Shown in pieces: positions 50,126-61,141 of a DNA stretch of 64,000 nucleotides (positions are counted from its first letter, which is position 1; each line of letters starts with the position of its first letter). This DNA comes from Nocardioides sp. GY 10113 (GTDB taxonomy: Bacteria; Actinomycetota; Actinomycetes; Propionibacteriales; Nocardioidaceae). Made by a program: the position numbers and the translations under genes. The DNA is taken from assembly GCF_004919105.1 (NCBI RefSeq), contig NZ_STGK01000002.1, positions 62,001 through 126,000 on the forward strand. Reading direction: 5' to 3'. The notes beneath the pieces are model-generated. The model saw nothing but the letters and a program-made list of their open reading frames with translations. It did no database searches and had not been told where the DNA came from.

Positions 50126-51423
50126 GCGCGGCCGGTCCGCAACGAGACCGCGGCACCGTGGCCGGGCAGGTCCTCGGCCTCGGCCAGGGTGACCACGTGG
50201 CCGCCGACCTCGGCGAGCGCGTCGGCGGAGTACTCCACGACGTGCACCGACTTGGTGAACGCGCGGACCGAGAGGCCCGAGGAGTGGCATGCGCAGCCGC
50301 CGGTGGGCAGCACGTGGTTGGAGCCGGCGCAGTAGTCGCCGAGGCTGACCGGCGCGTAAGGGCCGACGAAGATCGCGCCGGCGTTGCGGACCCGGGCGGC
50401 CCAGGCCGCGGCGTCGGCGGTGTGGATCTCCAGGTGCTCGGCGGCGTAGGCGTCGACCACGGCGAGCCCCTGCTCGAGGTCGTCGACCAGGACGATGCCG
50501 GACTGGGGGCCCGCGAGCGAGGTGCGGATCCGGTCGCTGTGCTTGGTGGCCGGGACCTGCACCGCCAGCTCGGACTCGACCGCCTCGGCCAGCGCGGTGG
50601 ACGGGGTGACCAGCACCGCGGCGGCCAGCGGGTCGTGCTCGGCCTGGCTGATCAGGTCCGCGGCCACGAACGCGGGGTCGGCGGTCTCGTCGGCGAGGAT
50701 CGCGATCTCGGTCGGGCCGGCCTCGGAGTCGATGCCGATCAGGCCCTTGAGGAGCCGCTTGGCGGTGACCACGTAGATGTTGCCCGGCCCGGTGACCAGG
50801 TCGACGCGGCGGCAGGGGTCCGTCCCGTAGGCGAACATCGCGATCGCCTGGGCGCCGCCGACGGCGTACACCTCCTCGACGCCGAGCAGCGCGCACGCCG
50901 CCAGCACGGTGGGGTGGATGGAGCCGCCGAACTCCTTCTGCGGCGGGCTGGCCAGGGCGATCGAGCGGACGCCGGCGGTCTGCGCCGGGACCACGTTCAT
51001 CAGCACGCTGGAGACCAGCGGAGCCAGGCCGCCGGGGACGTAGAGACCGACCCGGTCCACCGGCACCTTGCGGTGCGTGACCCGGGCGCCGGGCGCCAGG
51101 TCGGTGACCACGTCGGTCTCGAGCTCGGCGGTGCAGGTGGCGCGCAGCCGGCGGATCGACTCCTCCAGGCCGGCGCGGATGTCGGGGTCCAGCGCCTCGA
51201 GCGCGGCCCGGGTGGCTCCCTCGGGCACCCGGATGTCGTCGAGGCGGACGCCGTCGAAGCGCTCCCCCAGCTCGAGGATCGCCTCGACCCCGCCGGTCCG
51301 GACCTGCTCGCAGATCTCGTGCACCGCCGGGACCGCCGCCTCGATGTCGAAGTCGGCGCGGGGCACGGCGGCGCGGTAGTCCGCGTCCGGTCCGGAGCCC
51401 CGCAGGTCGATGCGCTGGATCAT
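50122..51423 (-). CDS. hisD: Histidinol dehydrogenase
   Basis: The 433-residue zinc enzyme oxidises histidinol to histidine in two NAD-dependent steps. Conserved segments are [51 protein letters not shown] and [15 protein letters not shown] (zinc-site His in NHVLPT). ATG 51423 lies 6 bases after a TAGAAT box, so the hisDCBH mRNA is probably leaderless and has no attenuator. Confidence 0.96.
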   Translation of the reverse strand: MIQRIDLRGSGPDADYRAAVPRADFDIEAAVPAVHEICEQVRTGGVEAILELGERFDGVRLDDIRVPEGATRAALEALDPDIRAGLEESIRRLRATCTAELETDVVTDLAPGARVTHRKVPVDRVGLYVPGGLAPLVSSVLMNVVPAQTAGVRSIALASPPQKEFGGSIHPTVLAACALLGVEEVYAVGGAQAIAMFAYGTDPCRRVDLVTGPGNIYVVTAKRLLKGLIGIDSEAGPTEIAILADETADPAFVAADLISQAEHDPLAAAVLVTPSTALAEAVESELAVQVPATKHSDRIRTSLAGPQSGIVLVDDLEQGLAVVDAYAAEHLEIHTADAAAWAARVRNAGAIFVGPYAPVSLGDYCAGSNHVLPTGGCACHSSGLSVRAFTKSVHVVEYSADALAEVGGHVVTLAEAEDLPGHGAAVSLRTGRA

Positions 51424-51429
51424 GGGTCG

Positions 51430-51435
51430 ATTCTA
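51430..51435 (-). promoter_or_regulatory. Probable -10 box (TAGAAT) for hisDCBH, leaderless
   Basis: Minus-strand TAGAAT is followed by CGACCC and ATG 51423. It is the closest match to a consensus -10 among the boxes in this window. Confidence 0.55.
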
Positions 51436-51513
51436 CGGTTCGCCGGGTGTGGCTGCCGCGCCGGTTCCAAGCGGTGGTTGGTGTCCCGGATGCGGGTTCG
51501 AAGTTCGGGCTAC

Positions 51514-51519
51514 TAGCCT
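51514..51519 (+). promoter_or_regulatory. Probable -10 box (TAGCCT) for the Lon-substrate-domain gene, leaderless
   Basis: TAGCCT is followed by CGGTGC and GTG 51526. It is divergent from the hisD box 79 bp away. Confidence 0.5.
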
Positions 51520-51525
51520 CGGTGC

Positions 51526-52191
51526 GTGACCGACGAGCTCCCGATGTTCCCGCTGAACGCGGTGCTGTTCCCCGGGATCAGCCTGCCGCTGCGGGTCTTC
51601 GAGGACCGCTACCGGGCACTGGTCCGGCACCTGCTGACGATCGAGGACCCCGCCGAGCGGCTGTTCGGCTCGGTCGCGATCCGGGAGGGCTACGAGGTCG
51701 GTGACCACGGGGCCCAGTCCCTGTTCCGGACCGGCGTGCGCCTGCAGCTCACCGAGGTCGAGGAGAACCCCGACGGCACCTTCGACGTGATCGCCGTCGG
51801 TCGCGACCGGATCCAGCTCGACGGCCTCCGGGCCGGCAGCGACTACCCGGTCGGCCAGGTCACCGTGCTCACGGAGCCGCGGGCGCAGGTCACCCCCGAG
51901 GTGGCGGCGCGTGCCCGCGCCACCTTCACCGCCTACCGCGCGATGGTGAGCGAGATCGCCGAGGACCCGCTCTCCGGCGACCTGCCCAGCGACCCGGAGT
52001 TCCTGGCCTGGACCCTGTCGGCGGTGGCGCCGCTGCCGATGGCCGAGCGCCAGCAGCTGCTGGAGGCCACCGACGCCGAGGAGCGCCTGGTCCTCGTCAC
52101 CGACCTGCTGCGCGGCGAGCTGGAGGCGATGAACGTGATCTCCTCGCTGCCTGCCACCGAGGTGGCCCGCACCCGCTGGTCCCCCAACTGA
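51526..52191 (+). CDS. Lon N-terminal (LON substrate-binding) domain protein
   Basis: The 221-residue protein is a stand-alone LON domain without ATPase or protease parts. It opens [29 protein letters not shown] (key FPLxxxLFPGxxLPLxxFExRY), the hallmark of the family, and ends with a helical bundle ([18 protein letters not shown]). Such proteins are common in actinobacteria; they may present substrates or act independently. GTG 51526 is supported by the leaderless promoter. Confidence 0.9.
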   Translation: MTDELPMFPLNAVLFPGISLPLRVFEDRYRALVRHLLTIEDPAERLFGSVAIREGYEVGDHGAQSLFRTGVRLQLTEVEENPDGTFDVIAVGRDRIQLDGLRAGSDYPVGQVTVLTEPRAQVTPEVAARARATFTAYRAMVSEIAEDPLSGDLPSDPEFLAWTLSAVAPLPMAERQQLLEATDAEERLVLVTDLLRGELEAMNVISSLPATEVARTRWSPN

Positions 52192-52256
52192 TCCGCCCAG
52201 GCCCTCCACGCCAGCAGCGCCCACCAGCCCGCACCGACATGAGAGTCCCGAGCACG

Positions 52257-52748
52257 ATGGCGAAGAAGAAGTCCCCCGGCGGCACGCCGGCGACCAGCGC
52301 GGTGACCAGCGCGGGGGTGCCGTTCGTGCTGCACAGCTACGACCACGACCCGCGGTCGACGTCGTACGGCGAGGAGGCGGCCGAGGCGCTCGGGATCCCC
52401 GTGGAGAGGGTCTTCAAGACGCTGCTGGCCGACGTGGACGGGGCGCTGACGGTGGCGGTGGTGCCGGTCTCGGGCCAGCTGGACCTCAAGGCGCTGGCGA
52501 AGGCGGTCGGCGGCCGGAAGGCGGTGATGGCCGACCCGCGCGACGCCGAGCGCGCGACCGGCTACGTCGTCGGCGGGATCTCGCCGCTGGGCCAGAAGCG
52601 GCGCCACCCGACCGTGGTCGACGAGAGCGCGCTGGGGCATCCGACGGTCAACGTCTCCGCCGGGCGCCGCGGGCTGGAGCTCGAGCTCGCGCCGGGCGAC
52701 CTGGTCGCGCTCACGGGTGCGGTGACGGCTCCGATCGGTCGGGGCTGA
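52257..52748 (+). CDS. ybaK: Cys-tRNA(Pro)/Cys-tRNA(Cys) deacylase YbaK type
   Basis: The 163-residue editing enzyme removes misacylated amino acids in trans. The family sequence VFKTLLADVDG, VVPVSGQLDLKALAKAVGGRKAVM (catalytic Lys in the DLK region) and GYVVGGISPLGQKRRHPTVVDESA (key GGxSPxG) is complete. ATG 52257 (MAKKKSP) is chosen over GTG-type upstream starts. Its 3' end overlaps the convergent membrane-protein gene by 38 bp. Confidence 0.92.
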   Translation: MAKKKSPGGTPATSAVTSAGVPFVLHSYDHDPRSTSYGEEAAEALGIPVERVFKTLLADVDGALTVAVVPVSGQLDLKALAKAVGGRKAVMADPRDAERATGYVVGGISPLGQKRRHPTVVDESALGHPTVNVSAGRRGLELELAPGDLVALTGAVTAPIGRG

Positions 52749-53463
52749 CCCCCGACTCCCCCGGCTCGCCCGGCTCCCCCGGCTCCCCCGCCGGAGTCTC
52801 GATCGGCGCCTCGGCCTCGACGTCCGCGGCGCTGCCGCTCGCGCCGCCGGTCTCGTCGCCGACGGCCCCGCCGTCGACCGCCCGCCGGTGGGCGGCGCGG
52901 TCGGAGGACATCGTCGAGACCATCACCACCAGGAACCCGAACAGCGCGCCGACCGGCCAGGCCAGGTAGGGCGTCCACCCCGACACCTGGAGGTGACCGG
53001 GCAGCTGGTCGCCGGCGGCGGCGTCACCGAGGAGCGTGGCCGGGTCGGCAGGGCTGGCCGCGATGCCGGTGCGGTAGGTGATCACCAGCCCCAGCAGGCT
53101 GCCGACCACCACCGCGACGAGGCCGAAGATCGCCCTCTGGCGAGTGACCAGGCCACCGAGAAGGCCGAGCAGCAGGCCCGCGGCGAAGCCGATCACCACG
53201 AACTGCGCGGTGCCGCTGAACACGTGGGCGAAGCCGGGGTCCAGCGGGTCCGGGTACCAGGCCAGGCCGTCGACGGTGTCGTAGACGCGCCCCGGCATCG
53301 CCGGCGACCACCAGGCCCACCACAGCCGTCCGGCGACCACGCCGAGGATGAGCGCCACCGCGAGCAGTCCGACCGCGGCGCGCGTCGCCGCCAGCACCGC
53401 GCCGCGGCGGCGGGCGGGCCGCTCGACGGTCCCCTCCGCGCGGGTCTCCGGTCCGGTCTCCAT
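52711..53463 (-). CDS. Membrane protein, DUF2567-like
   Basis: The 250-residue protein has four membrane helices (about residues 23-45, 85-108, 115-135 and 165-190), a cytoplasmic N-terminus and a long acidic C-terminal tail with repeated Gly-Glu-Pro units. The outer loop between helices one and two (WSPAMPGRVYDTVDGLAWYPDP) resembles the actinobacterial DUF2567 family; I am moderately sure of this. ATG 53463 follows the dnaE stop by 11 bp. Function is unknown. Confidence 0.7.
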   Translation of the reverse strand: METGPETRAEGTVERPARRRGAVLAATRAAVGLLAVALILGVVAGRLWWAWWSPAMPGRVYDTVDGLAWYPDPLDPGFAHVFSGTAQFVVIGFAAGLLLGLLGGLVTRQRAIFGLVAVVVGSLLGLVITYRTGIAASPADPATLLGDAAAGDQLPGHLQVSGWTPYLAWPVGALFGFLVVMVSTMSSDRAAHRRAVDGGAVGDETGGASGSAADVEAEAPIETPAGEPGEPGEPGESGVSPDRSEPSPHP

Positions 53464-53474
53464 GCGGGGCCCCC

Positions 53475-56400
53475 TCAGGTCAGGCACCCCGGGCCGAGCA
53501 GCTGTTTCAGATCGGCGAAGAGCGCAGAGCTCGGCGTGACCCGCAGACGGTCGTCCAGCTTCATCAACTTGACGGAATCACGCGTGAGCAACCGTAGCCG
53601 CACCTCGGTCAGACCCGGGTGGGTGCCCAGCACCTCGCGCAGCTGGGCCACGACCGGCCCCGTGCACCGGGTGGACGGCAGGCTGATCACCACGGGGCCG
53701 TCGGCGGCGACGTCCAGGTCGGGGACGGTCACCTCCTGGCCGCGCAGCTGGGCGGTCTCGCGGTCCTTGTCGAGCTGGCCGCGGACGCGGATGATGGCGT
53801 CCTCCGTGAGGTAGGGCGAGGCCAGCCGGTAGGAGCTCGGGAAGAGGAGCACCTCGACGGCGCCCTCCAGGTCCTCCAGCGTGACCGTCGCCCACGGGTC
53901 GCCGTTCTTGGTGATCTTGCGCTGCACCGACGTGACCAGCCCCGAGACCGTCACCGTCGAGCCGTGCGGCCGGTCCTCGTCGGTGACCAGCTGGCCGATC
54001 GTGCAGTCGGTGCCGGTGGAGAGCACGTGCTCGAGGCCGAACAGCGGGTGGTCGGAGACGTAGAGGCCGAGCATGTCGCGCTCGTGCCCGAGCAGCGTCA
54101 TCTTGTCCCACTCGTCGAGCTCGGGGATCGCCACCGTGACGCCGAACCCACCGCCGCCACCGTCGCCGTCGTCGAGGCCGGCGAAGAGCGAGTCCTGGCC
54201 GATCGCCTCGTTGCGCTTGATGTCGACGTACTGGTCCACCGCGGTCTCATGGATCGCGACCAGCGCCCGGCGCCGGTGCTTCATGTCGTCGAAGGCGCCG
54301 GCCTTGATCAGCGAGTCGATCACCCGCTTGTTGCAGACCTGCGCGGGCACCTTGCCCAGGAAGTCGTTGAAGTCGGCGTACCGGCCCTTCTCCTCCCGGG
54401 CCGCCACGATGCCCGCGACGACGTTGCCGCCGACGTTGCGGATCGCGGTGAGGCCGAACCGGATGTCGCGACCCACGGCGGTGAAGTTGCTCGCCGACTC
54501 GTTGACGTCCGGCGGCAGCACCTGGATCTTCATCCGGCGACACTCGTTGAGGTAGATCGCCATCTTGTCCTTGTCGTCCTTGACGGACGTCAGGAGGGCG
54601 GCCATGTACTCGGTCGGGTAGTTCGCCTTGAGGTACGCCGTCCAGTAGGTGATGACGCCGTAGGCGGCCGAGTGCGACTTGTTGAAGGCGTAGTCGGAGA
54701 ACGGGAGCAGGATCTCCCACAGCGTGCTGATCGCGGCCTGCGGGTAGCCGCGCTCGAGCATGCCGGCCTGGAAGCCGGCGTACTGCTTGTCCAGCTCCTC
54801 CTTCTTCTTCTTGCCCATCGCGCGGCGCAGGTTGTCCGCGGCACCCAGGGTGAAGCCGGCCAGGACCTGGGCGATCGCCATCACCTGCTCCTGGTAGACG
54901 ATCAGGCCGTAGGTCTCGCCGAGGACCGGCTCGAGGGCCTCCTCCAGGGCGGGGTGGATCGGCTCGATCGGCTCCCGGCCGTTCTTGCGGCGCGCGTACT
55001 TGTTGTGCGAGTCCGCGCCCATCGGGCCCGGCCGGTACAGCGCGGAGACCGCGGTGATGTCGGCGAACTTGTCCGGCTGCATCGAGCGGAGCAGCGCGCG
55101 CATGCCGCCGCCATCGAGCTGGAACACGCCGAGGGTGTCGCCCCGGCCCATCAGCTCGTAGGTCGCCCGGTCGTCGAAGGGCAGCTCCTCGAGGACGACG
55201 TCCTCGCCGCGGTTGGCCTTGATGTTGACCAGCGCGTCCTCGAGGATGCGCAGGTTGGACAGGCCCAGGAAGTCCATCTTGACCAGCCCGAGCGACTCGC
55301 ACATCGGGTAGTCGAACTGGGTGATCACGGCGCCGTCGGCCGGACGGCTCATGATCGGCACGACGTCGATCAGCGGCTCGCTGGACATGATCACACCGGC
55401 GGCGTGCACGCCCCAGTTGCGGATCTGCCCCTCGAGGCCGAGGGCGGTCTCGTAGATGGTGCGGACGTCCGGGTCGGAGTCGTGCAGTGCCCGGAACTCG
55501 CCGCCCTCGCCGTACCGCTTGTGCTCGGGGTTGAAGAGCTCCTTCAGCGGGACGCCCTTGCCCATCACGTCGGCCGGCAGGGCCTTGGTGATCTTGTCGC
55601 CGATGGCGAAGCCGTGGTCGAGCACGCGGGCGGCGTCCTTGATCGCAGCCTTGGCCTTGAGCCGACCGAAGGTCGCGATCTGGCAGACGCGCTCGGCGCC
55701 GTACTTCTCGGTGACGTACTGGATCACCTCGCCACGGCGGGCGTCGTCGAAGTCGATGTCGAAGTCGGGCATCGACGGACGCTCGGGGTTGAGGAACCGC
55801 TCGAAGAAGAGGCCGTGCTCCAGCGGGCACAGGTCGGTGATGCTCAGCGCGTACGCCGCGATCGAGCCCGCACCGGAGCCTCGACCCGGGCCGACCCGGA
55901 TGCCGTTGCGCTTGGACCACTGGATGAAGTCGGCGACCACCAGGTAGTAGCCGCAGTAGCCCTTCTGCGAGATGACCGCGAGCTCCATCTCGACGCGGTC
56001 CTTGACCGCCTGGTCGAGCCGGTCGCCCGGGTAGCGCGCCTCGATCCCGCGCCAGACCTCCTTGCGGAACCAGGACTCCTCGGTCTCGCCGGCCGGCACG
56101 TCGGCACGTGCCATGTAGCCGCCGGTGGACTCGGTGAAGGAGACGTCGCAGCGCTCGGCGATGGCCAGGGTGTTGTCGCAGGCCTCGGGCATCCCCCACT
56201 GGCCGGCCCACAGCTCGCGCATCTCGGCGGCCGACTTGATGTAGTAGCCGCCGCCGTCGAACTTGAGCCGGTTGGTGTCCGAGAGCCGCTTGCCGGAGGC
56301 GACGCAGATCAGGGCGTCGTGGGCGGCGGCGTCCTCGGGGTTGTTGTAGTGCGAGTCGTTGGTGGCCAGCGGCGGGATGCCGAGCTGCTTGCCCAGGCGG

Positions 56401-57041
56401 AGCAGGTCGTCGCGGACCCGCTTCTCGACCGAGATGCCGTGGTCCATCAGCTCCAGGAAGACGCTGTCGGCGCCGTAGATGTCCTGCAGCTCGCCGGCCT
56501 CCTGGACCGCCTCGTCCCACTGCCCGAGGCGGAGCCGGGTCTGGATGGCGCCGCTGGGGCAGCCGGTCGAGACGATGATGCCCTCGCTGTGCTCGGCGAG
56601 GATCTCCTTGTCCATCCGCGGCTTGAAGTAGTAGCCCTCGAGGCTGGAGCGCGAGGTGAGCCGGAACAGGTTGTGCATGCCGGCGTTGTTCTCGGCCCAC
56701 ATCGTCATGTGGGTGTAGGCGCCGCCACCGGCGACGTCGTCGCCGCCCTCCTCGGCGGCGTCGCCCTTGCCCCAGCGGACCCGGCGGCGCTCGCCGCGCG
56801 CGGTGCCCGGCGTGATGTAGGCCTCGATGCCAATGATCGGCCGGACGCCGTACTTCTTGGCCTTGCTGTAGAAGTCGTAGGCGCCGTGCATGTTGCCGTG
56901 GTCGGTCATCGCGATCGACGACATGCCCAGGTCTGCGGTGCGCTGGAACAGCCCGTCCAGCAGGGACGCCCCGTCGAGCATCGAGTACTCGGTATGCACG
57001 TGGAGGTGGGCGAAGTCCCCGCCCGATCCGGCTGCGGCCAT
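53475..57041 (-). CDS. dnaE: DNA polymerase III, alpha subunit (DnaE1)
   Basis: The 1188-residue replicative polymerase opens with a PHP domain whose metal ligands are intact (HLHVHTEYSMLDG and MTDHGNMHG), so it probably has the intrinsic proofreading known for actinobacterial DnaE1. The polymerase core contains PDFDIDFDD (catalytic Asp pair near residue 420) and the YQEQVM and KKKKEELD fingers segments. The helix-hairpin-helix, an OB domain (VTVSGLVTSVQRKITKNGD) and the C-terminal tail follow. ATG 57041 is preceded by GAGGAG at a slightly long distance. Confidence 0.97.
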   Translation of the reverse strand: MAAAGSGGDFAHLHVHTEYSMLDGASLLDGLFQRTADLGMSSIAMTDHGNMHGAYDFYSKAKKYGVRPIIGIEAYITPGTARGERRRVRWGKGDAAEEGGDDVAGGGAYTHMTMWAENNAGMHNLFRLTSRSSLEGYYFKPRMDKEILAEHSEGIIVSTGCPSGAIQTRLRLGQWDEAVQEAGELQDIYGADSVFLELMDHGISVEKRVRDDLLRLGKQLGIPPLATNDSHYNNPEDAAAHDALICVASGKRLSDTNRLKFDGGGYYIKSAAEMRELWAGQWGMPEACDNTLAIAERCDVSFTESTGGYMARADVPAGETEESWFRKEVWRGIEARYPGDRLDQAVKDRVEMELAVISQKGYCGYYLVVADFIQWSKRNGIRVGPGRGSGAGSIAAYALSITDLCPLEHGLFFERFLNPERPSMPDFDIDFDDARRGEVIQYVTEKYGAERVCQIATFGRLKAKAAIKDAARVLDHGFAIGDKITKALPADVMGKGVPLKELFNPEHKRYGEGGEFRALHDSDPDVRTIYETALGLEGQIRNWGVHAAGVIMSSEPLIDVVPIMSRPADGAVITQFDYPMCESLGLVKMDFLGLSNLRILEDALVNIKANRGEDVVLEELPFDDRATYELMGRGDTLGVFQLDGGGMRALLRSMQPDKFADITAVSALYRPGPMGADSHNKYARRKNGREPIEPIHPALEEALEPVLGETYGLIVYQEQVMAIAQVLAGFTLGAADNLRRAMGKKKKEELDKQYAGFQAGMLERGYPQAAISTLWEILLPFSDYAFNKSHSAAYGVITYWTAYLKANYPTEYMAALLTSVKDDKDKMAIYLNECRRMKIQVLPPDVNESASNFTAVGRDIRFGLTAIRNVGGNVVAGIVAAREEKGRYADFNDFLGKVPAQVCNKRVIDSLIKAGAFDDMKHRRRALVAIHETAVDQYVDIKRNEAIGQDSLFAGLDDGDGGGGGFGVTVAIPELDEWDKMTLLGHERDMLGLYVSDHPLFGLEHVLSTGTDCTIGQLVTDEDRPHGSTVTVSGLVTSVQRKITKNGDPWATVTLEDLEGAVEVLLFPSSYRLASPYLTEDAIIRVRGQLDKDRETAQLRGQEVTVPDLDVAADGPVVISLPSTRCTGPVVAQLREVLGTHPGLTEVRLRLLTRDSVKLMKLDDRLRVTPSSALFADLKQLLGPGCLT

Positions 57042-57229
57042 CGGTTGCTACTGACTCCTCGCGGCGATGGTGGACGGACGGGTGGGCGTGCTCACCGCGG
57101 ACCGGAGGGCCGGCCGCCGAGCAACGCCGGGGAAGGCCCTCAGCCTACGCGACGGCTCCGACGGATCGTCGAACCCCCACCGCCTGTCCGGCAGGTTCGC
57201 GACCGGTTCGCGACCGGTTCGCGGCAGCC

Positions 57230-57775
57230 TCAGGGCTCGCCCGCGGCGGCGCCGCGGACGGCTGCCCGGGCGCCCCGCCACACGACGTGGATGTCGGGTG
57301 ACCGCTCCTCGTTGTCGGAACCGTCCGTGCGCTCGACCTCGACCAGCCCGTGCCGGGCGTAGAACCTCCTGGCCGGGGCGTTGGACTCGAACACCCAGAG
57401 CCCGAACCCACGCGGGCGCAGCCCCTGGACGAGGCCGAGCAGGGCCGACCCCACGCCCTCGGACTGCGCCTCCGGGCGCACGTAGAGGTGCTCGAGCCAG
57501 TCCTCGCGCACGACGGCGAAGCCGACCAGGCCCCGGTCGTCCTCGGCGACCCACGCCTCCACGCCGGGGGCGGCGAGGTCTAGCGCGGCGAAGTGCGCGA
57601 TCACCTCGGCGCGCGGGTGGGCCGGCGGCGGCATCGTCGGCACCGCGGCGACGCGCGCGGCCCAGTGCAGCTCGCCGAGCTCGGTCAGGTCGCCGGAGTA
57701 CGCCGGCCGCAGCACGACGTCGAGCTCGCGCCCGTGTGCCCGCCCGGGGTCGCGACCGGGGTCAGTGGAGGTCAC
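57230..57775 (-). CDS. GNAT family N-acetyltransferase
   Basis: The 181-residue protein carries one GNAT domain. [32 protein letters not shown] contains the acetyl-CoA loop (QSEGVG), and [23 protein letters not shown] is the usual final motif with the general-acid Tyr. The acceptor is unknown. GTG 57775 overlaps the rluD stop by 14 bp, so it is read with the lspA-rluD series. It ends 188 bp before dnaE. Confidence 0.88.
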   Translation of the reverse strand: MTSTDPGRDPGRAHGRELDVVLRPAYSGDLTELGELHWAARVAAVPTMPPPAHPRAEVIAHFAALDLAAPGVEAWVAEDDRGLVGFAVVREDWLEHLYVRPEAQSEGVGSALLGLVQGLRPRGFGLWVFESNAPARRFYARHGLVEVERTDGSDNEERSPDIHVVWRGARAAVRGAAAGEP

Positions 57776-58694
57776 GCACGACGTCCAGGGCGTGCTGGAG
57801 GTCGTCGGGATAGGGCGACTCGAACTCGACGTACTCGCCGGTATCGGGGTGCTCGAAACCGAGCTTGACCGCGTGCAGCCACTGCCGGGTCAGCCCCAGC
57901 CGGCGGGCGAGCACCGGGTCGGCGCCGTAGGTCAGGTCACCGGCACAGGGGTGCTTGAGCGCGGACATGTGGACCCGGATCTGGTGGGTCCGTCCGGTCT
58001 CCAGGTGGATCTCCAGCAGGCTGGCGAAGCGGTGCGCCTCGAGCGTCTCGTAGTGGGTGACGCTCGGCCGCCCGCCGTCGACGACCGCGAACTTGTAGTC
58101 GGCCCCCGGGTGCCGCCCCAGCGGCGCGTCCACCGTGCCCACGAGCGGGTCCGGGTGTCCCTGGACCAGCGCGTGGTAGGTCTTGTCCACCGTACGGCGG
58201 CGGAAGGCGTTCTTGAGCACCGAGTAGGCGTGCTCGGACTTGCAGACCACCATCACGCCGGAGGTGCCCACGTCCAGGCGCTGCACGATGCCCTCGCGCT
58301 CCTTGGCGCCGGAGGTGGAGATCCGGAAGCCGGCGCCGGCCAGGTGTCCGACGACCGTCGGGCCACGCCAGCCCGGCGAGGGGTGCACGGCGACGCCCAC
58401 CGGCTTGTCGATCACCACGATCGACTCGTCGTCGTAGATGATCCCGATGCCCTCGACGATCTCGGGGACCACCTCGAGCGGGTCGACCTCCTGCGGGATC
58501 TCGACCTCGAGCACCGCGCCGGAGAGGACCCGCTCGCTCTTGGCGACGACGGAGCCGTCGAGCCGGACCCGGTCGCCCGCGATCAGGTCCGCGGCCTTGC
58601 TCCGGGAGACGCCGAAGAGCTGGGCCATCGCGACGTCAACGCGCTCGCCGTCGAGGCTGTCGGGAACCGGCAGCGTGCGCAGGTCCACGCTCAC
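57762..58694 (-). CDS. 23S rRNA pseudouridine synthase, RluD type
   Basis: The 310-residue enzyme has an N-terminal S4 RNA-binding domain (about residues 15-75) and the RluA-family catalytic domain with the active Asp in [15 protein letters not shown]. The later [28 protein letters not shown] segment is conserved. It probably modifies helix 69 or a similar 23S rRNA site. GTG 58694 overlaps the lspA stop as GTGA. Confidence 0.92.
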   Translation of the reverse strand: MSVDLRTLPVPDSLDGERVDVAMAQLFGVSRSKAADLIAGDRVRLDGSVVAKSERVLSGAVLEVEIPQEVDPLEVVPEIVEGIGIIYDDESIVVIDKPVGVAVHPSPGWRGPTVVGHLAGAGFRISTSGAKEREGIVQRLDVGTSGVMVVCKSEHAYSVLKNAFRRRTVDKTYHALVQGHPDPLVGTVDAPLGRHPGADYKFAVVDGGRPSVTHYETLEAHRFASLLEIHLETGRTHQIRVHMSALKHPCAGDLTYGADPVLARRLGLTRQWLHAVKLGFEHPDTGEYVEFESPYPDDLQHALDVVRDLH

Positions 58695-59274
58695 TGCTTC
58701 GGATCCTCGTCGCGCCTGGCGTCCAGCGCCTCGTCGCCCGTCGCGCGCGAGCCGTCGAGACCGACCCCACGGAAGACCTGGACCAGCACGAGCGCGGCAC
58801 CGAGGTTGATGCAGATGTCGGCCACGTTGAAGATCGGCCAGTTCGGCAGCATCAGGAAGTCCACGACGTGACCGTGGAACGCCTGCGGCTCGCGCAGCAG
58901 CCGGTCGGTGAGGTTGCCGGCGATGCCGGCCAGCAGCAGGCCGAGCGCGACCGCCCAGACCCGGTCACGCAGCCGCAGGCTGATCACCAGCACCGTCACG
59001 GTCGCCACCACCGCGAGGCAGGTGATCGCCACGGTCAGGTCGGTGCCCAGGCTGAACGCCGCGCCGGGGTTGTAGGTCAGGCGCAGCTGCAGCAGCTCAC
59101 CGATCAGCGGCTTGTCCGGGGCGCCGTCGAGGTGCTCCACGGCGAGGTACTTGGTGAGCTGGTCCGCTCCGTACATCGCGGCCGCGACCAGCACGAAGAG
59201 CAGCCACGGGCCGCGCCGACCGCGTCGGGCCACCTCCGGCGCCTGCTCGCTGTCGGGACGGCCGCTGTCCTCGC

Positions 59275-59302
<28 letters not shown>
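58691..59302 (-). CDS. lspA: Lipoprotein signal peptidase
   Basis: The 203-residue aspartic protease cleaves lipoprotein signal peptides after Lgt action. Four helices are visible, starting with [15 protein letters not shown], and the active Asp pair lies in GNLTDRLLR and [12 protein letters not shown]. The N-terminal tail is about 40 residues longer than in E. coli and the C-terminal tail is charged. ATG 59302 lies within the preceding gene (28-bp overlap). Confidence 0.94.
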
Positions 59303-60051
<749 letters not shown>

Positions 60052-60137
60052 GGGCGACGTCTCCTCCGGATCCCCGTCGCCGAGCCGACGGGCTGGGACG
60101 GAGGTTAGCCGCTGTGCGCAAGGTCACCAAGGACAAA

Positions 60138-60170
60138 ACACCGGCCGACCCGAATCGGGTCGGCCGGTGT
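60138..60170 (-). terminator. Terminator of wag31 with T-tract
   Basis: A stem of 14-16 bp (60138-60153 with 60155-60170) lies 30 bases after the wag31 stop; on the minus strand the sequence GTTTTGTCC follows. Confidence 0.85.
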
Positions 60171-60199
60171 CGGCGTCGATCGAGCGCTGACGGCTCGGA

Positions 60200-60958
60200 T
60201 CAGCCCTCCTCGCCGAGGATGGAACGGAGCCGCTTGGGCGCCGGCGCCTCCTCGTTCGGGGCGATGGTGTCGCCCGGCGTCTTGAGGGCCTCGAGCTGCT
60301 GGTTGAAGTAGCTCTTGAGGCGGGAGCGGTACTCGCGCTCGAAGGAGCGCAGGTTCTCCACCTCGACACTCAGCTTGTCGCGCTGCACCTCGAGCTCGCC
60401 GAAGAGCTGCGTACGACGCTCGGCGGTCTCGCTGTCCAGCATCTCGGCGCGGGTCCGGGCGTCGGACTCGAGGCGGTCCGCCTTGCCCTTCGCCTCGTTC
60501 TCCAGACGCTCGGCCTTGGTCTTCGCCTCGCCGATGATCTTGTCGGCCTCGTTCTTGGCGTCCTCGACCAGCTCGTCGGCGTTGCGCGTCGCGATCTCCA
60601 GCAGGCGCGCCGCGGCGTTGGACGCCTCGGGCACCGTCTCGACGCGGATCGTCTCCACGCCGCCCGCAGCGATGGGCGTGGGCGCCGGGGTCACCGCGAC
60701 GGGCGCAGGAGCGGGGGCCGGGGCCGGGGTCGGCTCAGGCACCGGAACCGGAGCCAGCGTCGGCGCCTCGAAGGCCGCCGGGGAACCGGACTGGGCAGCG
60801 GCGAGCTTGGCGCGCAGGTCGTCGTTCTCCTGCGTGAGCCGCGCGAGCTCGGCCTCGACCTCGTCCAGGAACTGGTCGACCTCACCCATGTCGTACCCCT
60901 CACGGAGCCGGACGGGAGTAAAGCGCTTGTTGCTCACGTCCTCGGGCGTCAGCGGCAT
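60200..60958 (-). CDS. wag31: Cell division/polar growth protein DivIVA (Wag31)
   Basis: The 252-residue protein opens PLTPEDVSNKRFTPVRLREGYDMGEVDQFLDEVEAELARL, the membrane-binding DivIVA domain with its exposed Phe and Arg residues. A coiled coil follows, then a Pro/Ala linker of about 40 residues and a second long coiled coil rich in Lys/Glu heptads. It marks cell poles and directs tip growth in actinobacteria. AGGTGAGG precedes ATG 60958. The gene stands between yggT and the DksA-type gene. Confidence 0.95.
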   Translation of the reverse strand: MPLTPEDVSNKRFTPVRLREGYDMGEVDQFLDEVEAELARLTQENDDLRAKLAAAQSGSPAAFEAPTLAPVPVPEPTPAPAPAPAPVAVTPAPTPIAAGGVETIRVETVPEASNAAARLLEIATRNADELVEDAKNEADKIIGEAKTKAERLENEAKGKADRLESDARTRAEMLDSETAERRTQLFGELEVQRDKLSVEVENLRSFEREYRSRLKSYFNQQLEALKTPGDTIAPNEEAPAPKRLRSILGEEG

Positions 60959-61141
60959 GACCTCACCTATCTTTAACGAGCGGATGGTCCTATCTCAGCG
61001 AACTTTAGCGCCTGCCCCACCAGTACCGTGACTCGCCAACCGACACGGGGCGCTCCCACGCCTGACAGCGGCGTGTCGTGGGCCCTCCGGCACCGCCTCA
61101 CGGGCCCCTCGCGACCCGCTGACGCGGCATCGCGACCGGGC

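Noticed and set aside
53619..57362. 1247-codon open frame opposite dnaE
   Set aside because: It is the reverse-frame shadow of dnaE caused by high GC at third positions.
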